Below are positions 5,881 through 7,202 of a stretch of DNA of 7,202 nt, piece after piece (the stretch's first letter is position 1; each line of letters begins with the position of its first letter). The translations under genes were made by a program, and so were the position numbers. The notes below the pieces were generated by a model. The model searched no databases, was not told the origin of the DNA, and saw nothing but the letters and a program-made list of their open reading frames with translations. This DNA comes from Immundisolibacter sp. GTDB taxonomy: Bacteria > Pseudomonadota > Gammaproteobacteria > Immundisolibacterales > Immundisolibacteraceae. The stretch is taken from positions 1 through 7,202 of the forward strand of contig NZ_JBFIII010000119.1 in NCBI RefSeq assembly GCF_041601295.1. Reading direction: 5' to 3'.

Positions 5881-5923
5881 CAGCGTAACATCAATCCGTG
5901 ATGGTTTATAAATAATTGAGGCA

Positions 5924-6676
5924 ATGATGATAAAGAGGCATCGTATACAATTTCCAAAAGATGAACTGACCAATATAAATCAAGACGAAGCCTATTTTTA
6001 TCTTCAAGGCTCAGGCAGCGACAGGAAGATTAGATTTCACGATTACGATGAAATTTATCAAATACAGGGTCTGTACGAACAAATATTCTATGACCGCTTA
6101 AAATGTACATCTCCAACCAAAGTGGCTACAATTCTCGAGTCAGCAGTAAAACAGTCTCAAGATAGTTTTTCTGAGCTTAGAGTATTGGATTTAGGCGCAG
6201 GAAATGGCATGGTCGGGGAGGAACTAAAGAAACATGGCATTTCGCGCTTAGTAGGCGTAGACATAATTTCTGAAGCTTACGAGGCAACTATACGAGATAG
6301 GCCCGGAGTATATGACGCATATTATGTCGAGGATTTTACGAAACTGGGGCCGGAAAGAAGAGACGAATTAATAGCATGGCAATTCGATTGCATGGTGACG
6401 GTTGCCGCGTTGGGTTTTGGTGATATTCCCACAAAAGCATTTGTAGAAGCATTCAACCTCATAAAAAACGGAGGATGGGTGGCATTTAACATTAAAGACA
6501 CATTTTTTGATATTAGCGATGAGTCAGGATTCTCTACCATGATTCGGGAACTAATATTCGCCAAACATGTAGACATCTATTGCATTGAACGCTATCGACA
6601 CAGATTGTCGATCGAGGGAAAGCCTTTATTCTACTTTGCCATTGCAGGACGAAAGAATTCCGATTTTCCTGTATGA
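5924..6676 (+). CDS. Class I SAM-dependent methyltransferase, low GC, substrate unknown
   Basis: A 250-residue protein with the seven-strand methyltransferase fold. Motif I is VLDLGAGNGMVGEEL (87-101), which binds SAM. The acidic end of strand 2 is VGVD (110-113). The strand-4 region is FDCMVTVAALGFGDIP (154-169), and KNGGWVAFNIKDTF (181-194) is the typical post-motif III stretch after a helix. The first ~80 residues resemble nothing I know and may recognise the substrate. No signal peptide or membrane segment is seen. GAGG at 5918-5921 is 2 nt from the first ATG (5924) and 5 nt from the second (5927), so the second may be the true start. Codon use is AT-rich, unlike every gene to its left. 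It lies between an IS481-like remnant and an IS30 remnant whose end starts within about 20 bp of its stop. It looks acquired. The frame is intact to a natural stop, so it may be functional. Confidence 0.88.
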   Translation: MMIKRHRIQFPKDELTNINQDEAYFYLQGSGSDRKIRFHDYDEIYQIQGLYEQIFYDRLKCTSPTKVATILESAVKQSQDSFSELRVLDLGAGNGMVGEELKKHGISRLVGVDIISEAYEATIRDRPGVYDAYYVEDFTKLGPERRDELIAWQFDCMVTVAALGFGDIPTKAFVEAFNLIKNGGWVAFNIKDTFFDISDESGFSTMIRELIFAKHVDIYCIERYRHRLSIEGKPLFYFAIAGRKNSDFPV

Positions 6677-6697
6677 CTCTCCGGGGAAGGCTTGGTC

Positions 6698-7085
6698 TCA
6701 AGAATCAAGTGCAACACGTCTTGAGAAAATGGCCAGTTCTTCGGTCATTGCCTCGTCGGCCGTTTTCCAGCCCAGCGTTTTCCATGGCCAGCCGTTGAGG
6801 AGTCGGGCGATGTCGTTCAGTTGGGTCTGGGTCACGTCCGAAAGATCGATGCCCGTGAGCAGGAACTGACGCAGCAATCCGTTGGTGTTCTCGTTGCTAC
6901 CGCGCTGCCACGGGGCGTATGGATCGCAGAACCAGATGCCAGTTGCAAGCGCTTCGCCAGCGCTTCGTGGCACGCCATCCCGCTACCGCGATATAGGTAA
7001 GGCGTTCGCGCCGGAACGCCGGTAGCACCTTTATTTGCCGGGTGAAGCCCACCAAAGCATTCGTAAGCTCCCCCTCTAGGTAGAC
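6698..7085 (-). pseudogene. IS30-family transposase remnant, two frameshifts, 5' end missing
   Basis: Read leftward from about 7085, one frame gives ELTNALVGFTRQIKVLPAF then RRERLTY. A one-base loss near the following Asp shifts the frame to RGSGMACHEALAKRLQLA. A second one-base loss shifts it to WFCDPYAPWQRGSNENTNGLL, continuing to VALDS and a stop at 6698. The DPYAPWQRGSNENTNGL block and the catalytic-domain context are diagnostic of IS30 transposases. The last 91 codons form a longer clean frame, but the N-terminal helix-turn-helix half is absent. The sequence beyond the stop (about 6680-6705), with GTGCAACAC and CAAGAATCAAG on the plus strand, probably belongs to the element's terminal repeat, as in related elements where the repeat overlaps the gene end. 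The element is inactive. It is cut off on its 5' side near the start of the IS3-family sequence. Confidence 0.85.
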
Positions 7086-7133
7086 ACTACAGAAGTAGAA
7101 CTTTCTGGCATGTTTCTGCAGCCAGGAGGTTCC

Positions 7134-7202
7134 ATGAAGAAGTCGCGTTTCACCGAGACCCAGATTGTCTCGGTCCTCAAGCAGGCCGACGCCGGCATGC
7201 CA
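7134..7202 (+). CDS. IS3-family transposase OrfA, first 23 codons (runs off right edge)
   Basis: The frame MKKSRFTETQIVSVLKQADA followed by GMP opens at 7134 behind AGGAGG (7124-7129, 4 nt upstream). It matches the N-terminus of the helix-turn-helix OrfA of IS3-family elements, the IS407/IS51-like type that starts KKSRFTEEQI. OrfA binds the element ends and is made into active transposase by frameshifting into OrfB, which lies outside the window. The left end of this element must fall between about 7077 and 7134. I could not place its terminal repeat. It appears to have inserted into or next to the IS30 remnant. Confidence 0.85.
   Translation, partial: MKKSRFTETQIVSVLKQADAGMP

Overview
The window looks like chromosomal DNA from a GC-rich proteobacterium. 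A gammaproteobacterium or a denitrifying-type betaproteobacterium would fit, but the sequence does not fix the genus. Codon use is strongly GC-rich from about 1 to 5480. Base composition drops sharply from about 5720 to 6676, and the right end is built of insertion-sequence pieces.

Region 1 (1-4436) is a nitric-oxide response and detoxification cluster. Three genes read leftward: a flavohemoglobin NO dioxygenase (hmp/fhp, 1479-2654), a hemerythrin-like di-iron protein (800-1366) and the N-terminal 232 residues of the membrane protein NnrS (1-696, running off the left edge). Divergent from them is a NorR/FhpR-type sigma-54 activator (2871-4436) with a GAF iron-nitrosyl sensor domain, an AAA+ domain and a Fis-type helix-turn-helix. 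The 216-bp divergent intergenic region holds three GT-N7-AC sites, the pattern NorR binds. It also holds a sigma-54-like element facing hmp that has a good -24 box and a poor -12 box. The simplest model is that NO binds the NorR iron centre and NorR then drives hmp, with the hemerythrin gene and nnrS probably downstream on the same transcript.

Region 2 (4539-5290) is decayed DNA. A urease remnant fuses the start of ureB to the last 37 codons of ureC. It carries a nonsense codon, an internal deletion, a frameshift and a lost ureC stop. About 190 bp of unrecognised sequence follow, then a palindromic intergenic repeat at about 5034-5165. A small intact gene for a CPXCG zinc-ribbon-like protein lies at 5290-5481.

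Region 3 (5590-7202) is an accessory patch. A frameshifted 3' end of an IS481-like transposase is followed by an AT-rich leader and an intact, low-GC class I SAM-dependent methyltransferase of unknown substrate (5924-6676). Directly after it, in the opposite orientation, is a degraded IS30-family transposase. The window ends in the first 23 codons of an IS3-family orfA. The methyltransferase is the best candidate for horizontally acquired cargo. I saw no CRISPR array, tRNA, rRNA or complete mobile element.
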